Below are positions 23,723 through 32,317 of a stretch of 64,000 bases of DNA, in pieces (the stretch's first letter is position 1; each line of letters opens with the position of its first letter). Both the position numbers and the translations under genes were made by a program. The stretch is from Geodermatophilus ruber (GTDB lineage: Bacteria > Actinomycetota > Actinomycetes > Mycobacteriales > Geodermatophilaceae), in contig NZ_FOSW01000007.1 in assembly GCF_900114385.1 (NCBI RefSeq), positions 44,491-108,490 on the forward strand. The letters are read 5' to 3'. The notes under the pieces were generated by a model. That model saw nothing but the letters and a program-made list of their open reading frames with translations. It did not search any database and was not told the origin of the DNA.

Positions 23723-25555
23723 TCAGTCCGCCGCCTGCCGGTCGAGTGCCGCGTCGAGACTGATCGCCGCGTCGATCAGCGCCAGGTGGGTGAACGCCTG
23801 CGGGAAGTTCCCGATCTGCTCACCGGTCAGGGCGATCTCCTCGGAGTACAACCCCACGTGGTTGGCGTAGGTGAGCATCTTCTCGAACGTGGTCCGGGCG
23901 TCCTGGAGCCGTGCGGCACGCGTGAGCGCGTCGACGTAGGAGAACGTGCACAGCGAGAAGGTGCCCTCCTCCCCGCGGAGGCCGTCCGGCGAGGCCTCCG
24001 GGTTGTAGCGGTAGACCAGGCTGTCGGTCACCAGCTCCCTGTCCATGGCCTGCAGCGTCGTGGACCACATCGGGTCACGGCCGTCGATGAACCCGACGGT
24101 GGGCATCCGCAGCAGCGCGGCGTCCAGGACGTCGGTGTCGTAGTGCTGCACGAACGCCTGGCGCCGGAAGTGGAAGCCACGCTCCATGACCTGCTGGTAG
24201 ATGCGGTCGCGCTCGGCGGTCCAGCGCTCCAGCGGTGCGGGCCGGCCGTGCTCGACCGCCAGCCGGAGGCCGCGGTCGAAGGCGGCCCAGCACATCACCC
24301 GCCCGTAGGTGAACGGCTGCCGCCCGCCGCGGGTCTCCCAGATGCCCTCCTCGGGCTGGTCCCAGTTGTCCGCCAGCCAGTCCAGGACACCGGAGAGCGC
24401 CGTCCAGCCCGCATGGGGCAGCGGCAGGCCGGCCCGGACGCCGCGGTACATGCTGTCCAGGGCCTCGCCGTAGATGTCCAGCTGCAGTTGCTCGGCCGCG
24501 CCGTTGCCGACCCGCACCGGCGCCGAGCCCCGGTAACCGCGCCAGTGGTCCAGGACCTCCTCCTTGAGGTCGGAGGAGCCGTCGATCCGGTACATGATGT
24601 TGAGCGGGCCGCTGTCGCTGCCGGCCCGTTCCCGGACCCGGTCGCCGAGCCACCGGCCCAGCTGTTCGGCCTCGTCGAGGAACCCGAGCCGCAGCAGCGC
24701 CTGCACGGAGAAGGAGGCGTCGCGCACCCAGGTGTAGCGGTAGTCCCAGTTGCGCTCGCCCCCCACCTGCTCGGGCAGGCCCGCGGTCGGCGCGGCCACC
24801 AGGCCGCCCGTGGGGGCGTAGGTCATGAGCTTCAGCGTGATGGCCGAGCGCTGCACGGCCTCGCGCCACCGGCCGGTGTAGGTGGAGCCGGCCAGCCACG
24901 ACCGCCAGAACCCCACCGTCCTGTCGAACAACGCCCGGACCTCCGCCACCCGCGTCTCCCGGGGCGGCCCGTCGGCGGCGGACTCGAGCACCAGCCCGCG
25001 GAGCTGGCCGGCGACCAGGTCCAGGGACCCCCGCACGTCCCCGTCGTCGACCCGCACCTGCGCGAGCCGCTCGTCCGCGGGCTCCCGCACCACGTGCAGG
25101 GTCAGCCGGAGCGTCTCGGACGCGAACACCACGCCGTTGTCGGACAGCTCGGTGCGGTGCGGCCGGCGGCCGTAGTCGAACCGCGGCGCCACCTCGACCT
25201 CGAAGCTCATCCGCCCCCGGACGCACTGCACGATCCGGATCAGCCGGTGGTGGTCCGTGGCCGCGTTCCCGGCCGGCGGCATGAAGTCGACCACCTGGCC
25301 CACCCCGGCCTCGGTGAGGAAGCGGGTGACGAGCACGGCGGTGTCCGGGAAGTACATCTGCTTCGACGTGTAGCCCCCGCCGGCCGGGCGGATCCGGAAG
25401 TGCCCCCCGTGGTCGTCGTCCAGCAGCGCCCCGAACACGCTCGGTGAGTCGAACCGGGGGCAGCAGAACCAGTCGACCGACCCGTCGGTGGTCACCAGAG
25501 CCGCGGTCTGCAGATCTCCGATGAGCCCGTGTTCAGCGATCGCCGTCTCGAGCAT
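23723..25555 (-). CDS. Glycoside hydrolase family 15 protein (glucoamylase/trehalase type)
   Basis: The product has 610 residues. It opens with the family sequence IAEHGLIGDLQTAALVTTDGSVDWFCCPRFDSPSVF and has the (alpha/alpha)6 core with ERNWDYRYTWVRDASFSVQALLRLGF, which includes substrate-binding Trp/Arg/Asp. Later marks are GIWETRGGRQPFTYGRVMCWAAFDRG and EEGTFSLCTFSYVDALTRAARL, where the catalytic Glu residues are expected. Actinobacterial members hydrolyse trehalose or alpha-glucans in the cytoplasm; no signal peptide is seen. It precedes the MFS gene in an apparent operon. Trehalase and glucoamylase activity cannot be separated from sequence alone. Confidence 0.92.
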   Translation of the reverse strand: MLETAIAEHGLIGDLQTAALVTTDGSVDWFCCPRFDSPSVFGALLDDDHGGHFRIRPAGGGYTSKQMYFPDTAVLVTRFLTEAGVGQVVDFMPPAGNAATDHHRLIRIVQCVRGRMSFEVEVAPRFDYGRRPHRTELSDNGVVFASETLRLTLHVVREPADERLAQVRVDDGDVRGSLDLVAGQLRGLVLESAADGPPRETRVAEVRALFDRTVGFWRSWLAGSTYTGRWREAVQRSAITLKLMTYAPTGGLVAAPTAGLPEQVGGERNWDYRYTWVRDASFSVQALLRLGFLDEAEQLGRWLGDRVRERAGSDSGPLNIMYRIDGSSDLKEEVLDHWRGYRGSAPVRVGNGAAEQLQLDIYGEALDSMYRGVRAGLPLPHAGWTALSGVLDWLADNWDQPEEGIWETRGGRQPFTYGRVMCWAAFDRGLRLAVEHGRPAPLERWTAERDRIYQQVMERGFHFRRQAFVQHYDTDVLDAALLRMPTVGFIDGRDPMWSTTLQAMDRELVTDSLVYRYNPEASPDGLRGEEGTFSLCTFSYVDALTRAARLQDARTTFEKMLTYANHVGLYSEEIALTGEQIGNFPQAFTHLALIDAAISLDAALDRQAAD

Positions 25556-25668
25556 GGCCGGTGTCCTCCCACGTCATGCGGGAAGGGCAGCCGGCGCTTC
25601 CCGGACCGGGAGCGGCGCCCTTCTCCGAACCGCCTCGCCACGGTCACCGAGCCGCGCTCGCCCCTGCT

Positions 25669-25956
25669 TCACCCGGGGTGGATGAGTCCGCGCGGCCAGG
25701 CCCGGATCTCCACGACCTCCACACCCGAGGCGGTCAGCCGGCCCACGACGTCGGCGAGGTGGCGGTCACCGGCCACGACGAGCCGGCAGGTCGTGTGCCG
25801 CGGCACGGCCGTGGCGCTGGCGGGCACCGGCAGGGACGCCACGAGCGCGGCGCTCAGCACGGTCCGCACCGACAGCTGGAAGCGGTACCGCCGCGGGTCC
25901 GGGGAGACGTCGTCGCGCGGTCGGGACCCCGGGGCGGGCGGCAGGGGCACGGTCAC
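25669..25956 (-). CDS. Small ACT-like protein, second of a pair
   Basis: The product has 95 residues. After a Pro-rich start it reads RYRFQLSVRTVLSAALVASL and ends VVGRLTASGVEVVEIRAWP. The pattern of strands and helices resembles a ferredoxin/ACT-like fold. The ending matches that of the preceding gene (LQRLSRLGLDLLEVRSHP), so the two are paralogues. The GTG start overlaps the previous stop as GTGA. I recognise similar pairs in actinobacteria but know of no function. No catalytic residues stand out. Confidence 0.75.
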   Translation of the reverse strand: MTVPLPPAPGSRPRDDVSPDPRRYRFQLSVRTVLSAALVASLPVPASATAVPRHTTCRLVVAGDRHLADVVGRLTASGVEVVEIRAWPRGLIHPG

Positions 25957-26192
25957 TGCGGTTCGGCGAGGCGCTGCTCGGGGACGTCGGCAGGGTGGCT
26001 GCGGACCTCCAGCAGATCCAGCCCCAGGCGGCTCAGCCGCTGCAACAGGCCCTGCAGCCCGGACTGGTCCGTGGGCTGGGTGTTCAGGACGGTGAGCGGT
26101 GGTTCCTCGTGGATGTCGAGCGCCCCGATCTCGCGCAGCAAGTCCGCGGGCACCGCGCCGCGGACGCGCAGTTCGTAGACCTGGAGACCCAT
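25953..26192 (-). CDS. Small ACT-like protein, first of a pair
   Basis: The product has 79 residues: MGLQVYELRVRGAVPADLLREIG, then an acidic turn (IHEEPPLTVLNT) and a final helix-strand (GLLQRLSRLGLDLLEVRS). A beta-alpha-beta-beta-alpha-beta layout is likely. CGGAGGAGGCG precedes the ATG at 26190-26192. It is translationally coupled to its paralogue downstream. The pair lies between the large LuxR regulator and the GH15-MFS genes on the same strand. The role is unknown. Confidence 0.8.
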   Translation of the reverse strand: MGLQVYELRVRGAVPADLLREIGALDIHEEPPLTVLNTQPTDQSGLQGLLQRLSRLGLDLLEVRSHPADVPEQRLAEPQ

Positions 26193-26362
26193 GTCGCCTC
26201 CTCCGTCGCCGGAGCGGAGCGGTCCACCGGCCGCGGTGCTCCCGGCCTGCACCGTGGCCGCTGGTCCGAGCGGGTGCGCGGTGTCCCCGAGCCTCCGGCC
26301 GCCGCGCGCCCCTCGCCTCGTCCCGGCCGGATGACACAGCCGGATGGCGCCGCCGGGCCGGT

Positions 26363-29074
26363 TCAGATGATCTTGATCTCGCGGGCTCGGCGCACCGCCT
26401 GGTTGCGCCGGCTGACCCCCAGCTTCCGCAGGATGCTGCGGATGTGCGTCCGCACGGTGTTGACCGAGACGAACATGGCCGCGGCGATCTCGGCGGTGGA
26501 CAGCATCTCGGCGAGGTGCCGGAGCACCTCCAGCTCCCGCTCGCTGAGCGCCTGCGTCACCGGCGCCGCGGTGCCCGGGACGGCGGCGCCGGGCAGGAGG
26601 TCGTCCGGGGGGACGCGTGGCAGCGGGACGGCCGGGCGGGGCGCGGTGGACGTGGGGGCCAGCCAGGCGCCGGAGGCACCGAGCTGCGGATGGCTCCGCA
26701 GCAGCCGCCGGACCTGCGGCGGGGCGTCGAGGAACGGCCAGCGCAGCCGCTCGGGAGCGGCCAGCCGAAGGGCCCGGGTGAGGGCCGCGACGGCGGCGGC
26801 GCCGGCACCGGCGTCGGCCCGCTCGCACGCCCGGACGATCTCGGCCTCCACGGCCACGGCCAGTGGCAGCTCGGCGCCCGCGGGCACGGGCGCCGCGGCG
26901 TCCGACCCGCCGAGCAGGCCGGCCCGGGCGAGCAGCAGCGCCCGTCGGGGCGCGTCGGTGAGCTCGCCCAGCAGGCCCACGCCGGCCGCCACCTCGTCGT
27001 GCGCGAACGCCACCCGCACCTGCTCGCCGACGACCTGCTCGCGCACCCACCGGGGCGCCCCCGCGTCGGCCAGGTGGGGACGGAGGCAGTCCTCGGCGGC
27101 GGCCGGCTCGTGGCGCAGCCGGAACAGCCTGCTGTGCAGCACGGCCAGCAACGGCGCGGTGAGCGGCCCGTCGGCCTCCGCCGCGCTCTCCTGCGCCCGG
27201 AGCATCCAGCGGCGGGCCTCGGCGTGCTCGTTGCGGTCGACGCAGACCCAGGCCGCCGCCGTCGCCACCGCGGGGGAGTACGCGGCGCGGGACGCGTCGG
27301 GCGTGCCGCACAGCGGCCCGGCGCGGGTGATCAGGTCCTCGGCGCGGCGCAGCCGGCCCTGCACGGCCTCCAGGAGTGCGAGCCTGCCCAGGCACCGGCA
27401 GCTCAGCCGGCGGGACGCGACGGCCTCACTGGCCGCGAGCGCGGCCCGGTGGGCCTCGAGCAGGGCAGCGTCGGTGGCATCGCTGCGCAGCAGGGCGGTC
27501 GCGCGGGCCGCGGCCAGCGCAGCGGTGAGCTCCCGGCGCGCCGGCCGGCGCTCGTCGGGCAGCTGCGCCACCAGCCGGGCTGCCCGGGCCGACGCGTCGA
27601 GGACCGGCCCGCCGGCGGGGGTCCCGGCGGCCGCCGCCACGGCCGCGACGACCGACCCGCAGGCCCGCAGGCGCAGGCCAGCGGCGGCGTCCCCGCCCGC
27701 GGCGGCCGCGGCGGCCACGTCCTCCGGCCGCGGGGACCGCCCCACCGACAGCGCCCCGGCCGCCCGGACGACGGCCGCCGCCGGCCCCGGCAGGTCCGCG
27801 GGGACCGCGTCCAGCCCGCGGGTCGCGGACCCGGGCTCGCGGATCAGCAGGCGGCTGACCACCAGGCCGTCGATCACCAGCGCGACGACCAGCTGCCAGT
27901 CCCCGGCTGCGTGCGCGTGCTCCAGCGCCTCGCCGTCCCGGCCCTCCTCGGCGTACCAGTGCGCGCAGACGCGGTGCAGCTCGGCGACCTCCCCGGGCAG
28001 CTGGTAGGCCAGCTGCGCCTCGAGCATCTCGCGGAACAGCGGGTGGATGCGGTACTCACCGGGGACCTCGGCGGCCGGCTCCACGAACGCGTTCGCCCGG
28101 GCCAGCGCGGCCAGAATGCGCGCGCCGCCGCGGCCGCCGAGGCGGTCGACCAGCTCCGGGTACAGCTCGGGTGCCACGCTGACCCGCAGCAGGAAGCGCC
28201 GCACCGAGGCCGGCTGGTCGGCGAGCACCTCGGCGACCAGGTACTGGGCCACGCTCCCGTCGTCCTGGACCAGCCGGGAGACCAGGTGCGCGGCACCCGC
28301 GCCCTGCTTCAGGGCGGCCGCGGCCAGCCGGAGGCCCACCGCCCATCCCTCGGTGGCGTCGCGCAGCGCAGCGGCGACCTCCGGAGATTCGGGGACGCCG
28401 AGCAGCCCGAGCAGCTGCCGGGTCTCCTCGGCGGTGAAGGCCAGCTGGTCGCCGCGGATCTCGGTGATCGCGTCGGTCAGCCGGTACTGGTGCAGGGGCA
28501 GCGGCGGGTCGGCGCGGGCGCAGAGCACCAGCCGCAGCCGCGTGCCGGCGTGCCGGATCAGCAGGTGCAGACCGGTGGTGAGCTCGGAGGTGACCAGCTC
28601 GTCGGCGTCGTCCAGGATCAGCACGACCGGCCGGGGGTGCGCGAGCAGGCACGCGGCCAGCCGGGGGACGTAGCCGTCGGGAACGCGCTCGCCGCGTGCG
28701 GGGGGCTCCAGGCCGGCGAGCTCGACGCCGGCCCCCCGCAGCGCCTCGGTGACGTAGGCCCAGAAGAGCGCCGGCTCGTCGTCGGAGGCGTCCAGGGTCA
28801 GCCAGGCGGCCGGGTGCCGGGCCTGCTGCTCCTGCAGCCAGGATGCCGCCAGCAGGGTCTTCCCGGAACCGGCGGGGCCGCTGATGAGCGTCACCGGCGC
28901 CCGGCGCACGCCCCCGTCGAGCAGCGCGAGGACCCGGGGACGCACGAGGAGGGCATCGCCGAGGAAGGGCGGGGCCAGCCTCGAGGTCAGCACGGCGAGG
29001 CCGTCTCCCGGCGGGCGCCCCCGTGCGGGCCCGGGACCCGCTGCCCGCCCGCCGACCGGCTGCGCTGCGGACAT
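26363..29074 (-). CDS. MalT-type LuxR regulator with STAND ATPase
   Basis: The product has 903 residues. Residues about 30-330 form an NTPase module with Walker A GPAGSGKT (66-73) and Walker B VVLILDDADEL. A long helical TPR-like region fills about 330-820. A LuxR HTH ends the protein (LSERELEVLRHLAEMLSTAEIAAAMFVSVNTVRTHIRSILRKLGVS). In MalT-like proteins an inducer binds the sensor region, the ATPase drives oligomerisation, and the HTH activates promoters. GGAGGA precedes the ATG at 29072-29074. It probably controls the genes after it on the minus strand (ACT-like pair, GH15, MFS), which would fit a sugar-type signal, but this is inference. Confidence 0.93.
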   Translation of the reverse strand: MSAAQPVGGRAAGPGPARGRPPGDGLAVLTSRLAPPFLGDALLVRPRVLALLDGGVRRAPVTLISGPAGSGKTLLAASWLQEQQARHPAAWLTLDASDDEPALFWAYVTEALRGAGVELAGLEPPARGERVPDGYVPRLAACLLAHPRPVVLILDDADELVTSELTTGLHLLIRHAGTRLRLVLCARADPPLPLHQYRLTDAITEIRGDQLAFTAEETRQLLGLLGVPESPEVAAALRDATEGWAVGLRLAAAALKQGAGAAHLVSRLVQDDGSVAQYLVAEVLADQPASVRRFLLRVSVAPELYPELVDRLGGRGGARILAALARANAFVEPAAEVPGEYRIHPLFREMLEAQLAYQLPGEVAELHRVCAHWYAEEGRDGEALEHAHAAGDWQLVVALVIDGLVVSRLLIREPGSATRGLDAVPADLPGPAAAVVRAAGALSVGRSPRPEDVAAAAAAGGDAAAGLRLRACGSVVAAVAAAAGTPAGGPVLDASARAARLVAQLPDERRPARRELTAALAAARATALLRSDATDAALLEAHRAALAASEAVASRRLSCRCLGRLALLEAVQGRLRRAEDLITRAGPLCGTPDASRAAYSPAVATAAAWVCVDRNEHAEARRWMLRAQESAAEADGPLTAPLLAVLHSRLFRLRHEPAAAEDCLRPHLADAGAPRWVREQVVGEQVRVAFAHDEVAAGVGLLGELTDAPRRALLLARAGLLGGSDAAAPVPAGAELPLAVAVEAEIVRACERADAGAGAAAVAALTRALRLAAPERLRWPFLDAPPQVRRLLRSHPQLGASGAWLAPTSTAPRPAVPLPRVPPDDLLPGAAVPGTAAPVTQALSERELEVLRHLAEMLSTAEIAAAMFVSVNTVRTHIRSILRKLGVSRRNQAVRRAREIKII

Positions 29075-29237
29075 CCTGAGTCCTCCAGGTCACGGTGCCG
29101 GCGACCGGTGTGCGGGGTCCGGGCCCGGCGTGACGTAGTGCGGGCGCTGCGCGTCCCACCCTGGCCCGCCGTAGCGGAACGAAGGAGAGCAGAACGTCCC
29201 GTTCCCCCGAGGAGGTGGTGCACGACCGGATCGCGCG

Positions 29238-29281
29238 AGGCCGGTCCCGCTCAGACGGGGGGCGCGCCGCGGGACCGGCCT
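29238..29281. terminator. Hairpin with 13-bp perfect arms
   Basis: AGGCCGGTCCCGC at 29238-29250 is exactly complementary to 29269-29281, with an 18-nt loop. It starts five bases after the minus-strand stop at 29286, so it is the likely terminator of that gene. The rest of 29075-29285 should hold the promoter of the LuxR gene; no clear -35/-10 pair was identified. Confidence 0.75.
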
Positions 29282-29285
29282 GGCA

Positions 29286-29843
29286 CTAGGCCGCGGGGGT
29301 GTCGCCGACGTCGGTGCGCGGGTGCGGGCGGCGGCGTACGTGCCGCAGCGACCGCGGGAGGCCGCGGTGCCCCCGCTGCGGTGCCGGAGGGCTCTGCACT
29401 CCTGGAGGGCTCTGCACTCCTGGAGGGCTCTGTGCTCCTGGCGTGCGGCCCGCCGCGGACGGGTCCACCGGGAGCCCCGGCGCCCCGGGCAGCCGCGCGG
29501 ACCGGTCGGCGGGCGGCAGCTGCAGGGGCCGGGACCGCCTCCGCCGCCCGGGGTGGACGTGCGCCCGGGCCGACACCCGCGTGCCGGCCACCGTCACCAG
29601 CCGGACCACGGGCGCCCCCCGCGACCCGACGGCGTGCCCGGCGCCCGCGGCTGCCCCGAGCAGCCGGCTGCGGATCCGCACCATGGCGTGCTCTGCCTCG
29701 GTCAGCGGCTCGCCTCCGGCGTGCCCTGGAACGCGGGGCGCGCGCTTCTCCCGCTCCCAGCGCGCGGTGCTGCTGCGGGCCAGGGCGATCACCAGCGCGG
29801 TCGCCAGGAGGAACCCGACGACGCTCACGATCGGCCAGAGCAT
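29286..29843 (-). CDS. Hypothetical single-pass membrane protein
   Basis: The product has 185 residues. One N-terminal helix (LWPIVSVVGFLLATALVIALA) is followed by a basic stretch, a short ordered part (LTEAEHAMVRIRSRLLGAAAGAG) and a disordered Arg/Pro-rich tail. Inside the tail the codons for QSPPGV repeat three times as an 18-bp tandem unit (29386-29439). GAAGGTGGGG precedes the ATG at 29841-29843. No family is recognised. Its N-in/C-out topology is not certain. Confidence 0.65.
   Translation of the reverse strand: MLWPIVSVVGFLLATALVIALARSSTARWEREKRAPRVPGHAGGEPLTEAEHAMVRIRSRLLGAAAGAGHAVGSRGAPVVRLVTVAGTRVSARAHVHPGRRRRSRPLQLPPADRSARLPGAPGLPVDPSAAGRTPGAQSPPGVQSPPGVQSPPAPQRGHRGLPRSLRHVRRRPHPRTDVGDTPAA
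29386..29439. repeat. 18-bp tandem repeat, three copies
   Basis: GGAGGGCTCTGCACTCCT occurs twice exactly and a third time with one change. It lies in frame inside the tail of the membrane protein gene and codes for repeated QSPPGV. Copy number is likely to vary between strains. Confidence 0.85.
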
Positions 29844-30019
29844 GGCGGCCCCACCTTCGGGCGACCGCGGGGATTCCGGATCCCGTTCGTCCGCGACGCC
29901 GCTCCGACGATCCCGCCGACGGACCGCGCCGACAAGGAGATCCCGCACGGCCGACCGGCGCACCGGCGCGTCGCGCCGACGCCGGCTCCGCGGTCGACCC
30001 GGCGGTCACCTGGGGTCGG

Positions 30020-31267
30020 TCAGGCGGGCGGGGAGGCCTTCCGCGGCGTGAGCTCGTCCCGCCGTGAGGCTCCGGCGGCCGGGGGGCCGGGAGCGGTGGC
30101 CGGTCGCTCCCCCGCGGGCTCTTCGGCTGGTTCCTCTGCTGGTTCCTCGGCCACGAGTGCGTACCGGCGTCCGTAGGTGTCGATGACCGACTCGATCGCG
30201 GCGACGACGGGGATGGAGACCAGCGCGCCCCACGGCCCGAACAGGCCGGCGCCGGCGAGCACCGCCCCGAAGGCCACCGCGGGGTGGATCGCCACCGTGC
30301 GCGCTGTGATGCGCGGGGCCAGCAGATAGTTCTCCACCTGCTGGTAGACGATGCCGAACACGACGACCCAGAGGGCGTCGCGCGGCTCCCCGGACAGGGC
30401 GATGACCGCCGGGACGGCGATGGCCAGGTACGTCCCGATGGTGGGCACGAACTGGGAGACCAGCCCGGTCCACAGCGCGAGCGGCAGCCAGAACGGCACG
30501 CCCAGCAGCCAGAGGAACAGCCCGGTGGCCACCGCGCTGACCGTCGCGAGGATCAGCCGGGACACCACGTACCCACCGGTCTTCTCGACCGCGATCGTCC
30601 ACACCGTGGCGATCACCCGCTGGTGCCGCGGCGGGAACCACCGGGACACGGTGATGCGCAGCCTCGGCCCCTCGGCGGACATGTAGAACGCGAAGAGCAG
30701 GAACGTCAGCGCCTGGAACAGCAGGCCCACGAACGAGGCGACGATGCCGACCACCCCGGGCGTCAGCTCCTGGACCAGCTGCTGGATCCGCTCCGGGGTC
30801 AGCTGCAGCGACGCGACGACGTCGCCGGCCGAGAAGTCCGTGTCGAAGGTGCGGTTGACCCAGAGGACCACGTTCCCGACGACGTCCGGCAGTCCGCTGA
30901 CCAGCTGGGCCAGCTGGTCGACCAGCAGGGTGCCGAAAACGGCCACGAAGCCGACCACCAGCCCGACGAGCCCCACCAGAACGAGGCCGGTGGCCGCCCC
31001 CCGCCGCAGTCCGCGGCGCTCGAGCGCGTCGACGACCGGCTCGACGCTGATCGAGAAGATCCAGGCCAGGAACAGCAGGCCGAGGAAGCCGCTGAGGTTC
31101 CGGAAGGCCCACACGAGCACCTGGTAGCCGGCCACCGCCACGAGGACGAACAGCGCGGCCCGGCGCAGCCACGGCGGCGCCCGATCCGGCCGGCCGGCCG
31201 CGTCGCCCTCGGGCTCGCGGGGGCCGGCACCGGCGACCGGTTCTCCGGGGTCCTGGGTGCGGTCCAC
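30020..31267 (-). CDS. AI-2E family transporter
   Basis: The product has 415 residues and about eight helices: a first pair (ALFVLVAVAGYQVLVWAF, FLGLLFLAWIFSISVEPVVDALERRG), a periplasmic-type domain, and the family core FVPTIGTYLAIAVPAVIALSGEPRDALWVVVFGIVYQQVENYLLAPRI. That QQVENYLLxPRI segment is the family signature. The family includes TqsA-type autoinducer exporters and Na+/H+ antiporters; here only the family is supported. The tail has an EEPA triplet repeat. The start is a GTG at 31265-31267 with a weak ribosome site; it is divergent from lutA. Confidence 0.9.
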   Translation of the reverse strand: MDRTQDPGEPVAGAGPREPEGDAAGRPDRAPPWLRRAALFVLVAVAGYQVLVWAFRNLSGFLGLLFLAWIFSISVEPVVDALERRGLRRGAATGLVLVGLVGLVVGFVAVFGTLLVDQLAQLVSGLPDVVGNVVLWVNRTFDTDFSAGDVVASLQLTPERIQQLVQELTPGVVGIVASFVGLLFQALTFLLFAFYMSAEGPRLRITVSRWFPPRHQRVIATVWTIAVEKTGGYVVSRLILATVSAVATGLFLWLLGVPFWLPLALWTGLVSQFVPTIGTYLAIAVPAVIALSGEPRDALWVVVFGIVYQQVENYLLAPRITARTVAIHPAVAFGAVLAGAGLFGPWGALVSIPVVAAIESVIDTYGRRYALVAEEPAEEPAEEPAGERPATAPGPPAAGASRRDELTPRKASPPA

Positions 31268-31506
31268 CGGTGGACGTTAGGACGGGGCCGACCGGCGGGA
31301 CAGGGTCCAGCGGTCCGGTTCCGCGGGCCCGGGCACCCCCGCCGGCTGCCCCGCCCCGGCAGGCCCGGTCGTCGACGCGTCGATCTCTCGGCACGCAGTG
31401 AGGTGGGGCCCGGCTCTGTTAGCGTCCCAGGCCCCTGCCCCGTGCCGGCGGCGCGTGGGTCGAGCATGGTCGCCCGCGCGCCCGCGGCCGGCCGGGAGGG
31501 ATCGCG

Positions 31507-32280
31507 GTGAGGGTCGCGCTGTTCGCCACCTGCCTGGTGGACACGCTGGTGCCACAGGTGGCGCGGGCGACGGCGGTGCTGCTGCAGCGGCTGGGCCACG
31601 AGGTGGTCGTCCCGCCGGGGCAGACCTGCTGCGGGCAGATGCACGTCAACACCGGTTACCGGCGCGAGGCGGTGCCGATCGTGGCCAACCACGTGCGCGC
31701 CTTCGCCGGCGCCGAGGCGGTGGTGGCGCCGTCCGGGTCGTGCGTGGCCTCGATCCACCATCAGCAGGCGATGGTGGCCCGCCGGGCCGGGGAGACCGCG
31801 CTCGCCGAGGAGGCCGAGGCGCTGGCCGCGCGCACGTACGAGCTGTCGCAGTTCCTGGTCGACGTCCTGGGCGTGGTCGACGTCGGCGCCTACTACCCGC
31901 ACCGGGTGACCTACCACCCGACCTGCCACTCGCTGCGCCTGCTGCGGGTGGGCGACCGGCCGCAGCGGCTGCTGCGCGCCGTGCGCGGGCTGGAGCTGGT
32001 GGAGCTGCCGGGGGCGGAGTCCTGCTGCGGGTTCGGTGGCACGTTCTCGGTCAAGAACGCCGACACCTCCACGGCGATGCTGACCGACAAGATGGCGAAC
32101 GTGCTGGCCACGCACGCCGAGGTGTGCACCGCCGGGGACGCCTCCTGCCTGATGCACATCGGCGGCGGGCTGTCCCGGATGCGCTCGGGCACCCGCACGG
32201 TGCACCTGGCCGAGATCCTCGCCTCCACCGAGGAGGCCGTGGCCCCCGACCAGGCCACCGCCCCGGCGGTGTCCCGATGA
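31507..32280 (+). CDS. lutA: L-lactate utilisation Fe-S protein LutA
   Basis: The product has 257 residues and two CCG (cysteine-rich) domains: PGQTCCGQMHVNTGYR near residue 40 and LPGAESCCGFGGTFSVKN near 170, plus a conserved PTCHSLRLLR. With LutB and LutC it forms the complex that oxidises L-lactate to pyruvate and passes electrons through Fe-S clusters. The GTG start at 31507 has GGGAGGGA upstream. It leads the lutABC set. No LldR/FadR-type regulator gene is adjacent, unlike in many genomes. Confidence 0.92.
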   Translation: MRVALFATCLVDTLVPQVARATAVLLQRLGHEVVVPPGQTCCGQMHVNTGYRREAVPIVANHVRAFAGAEAVVAPSGSCVASIHHQQAMVARRAGETALAEEAEALAARTYELSQFLVDVLGVVDVGAYYPHRVTYHPTCHSLRLLRVGDRPQRLLRAVRGLELVELPGAESCCGFGGTFSVKNADTSTAMLTDKMANVLATHAEVCTAGDASCLMHIGGGLSRMRSGTRTVHLAEILASTEEAVAPDQATAPAVSR

Positions 32281-32317
32281 GCGCCACCATGGCCATTTCG
32301 GCCCTTGGGGGGCGACG

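Noticed and set aside
26099..30067. 1322-codon plus-strand open frame
   Set aside because: It is antisense to the MalT-type regulator and its neighbours and encodes only Arg/Gly/Gln-rich sequence with no motif.
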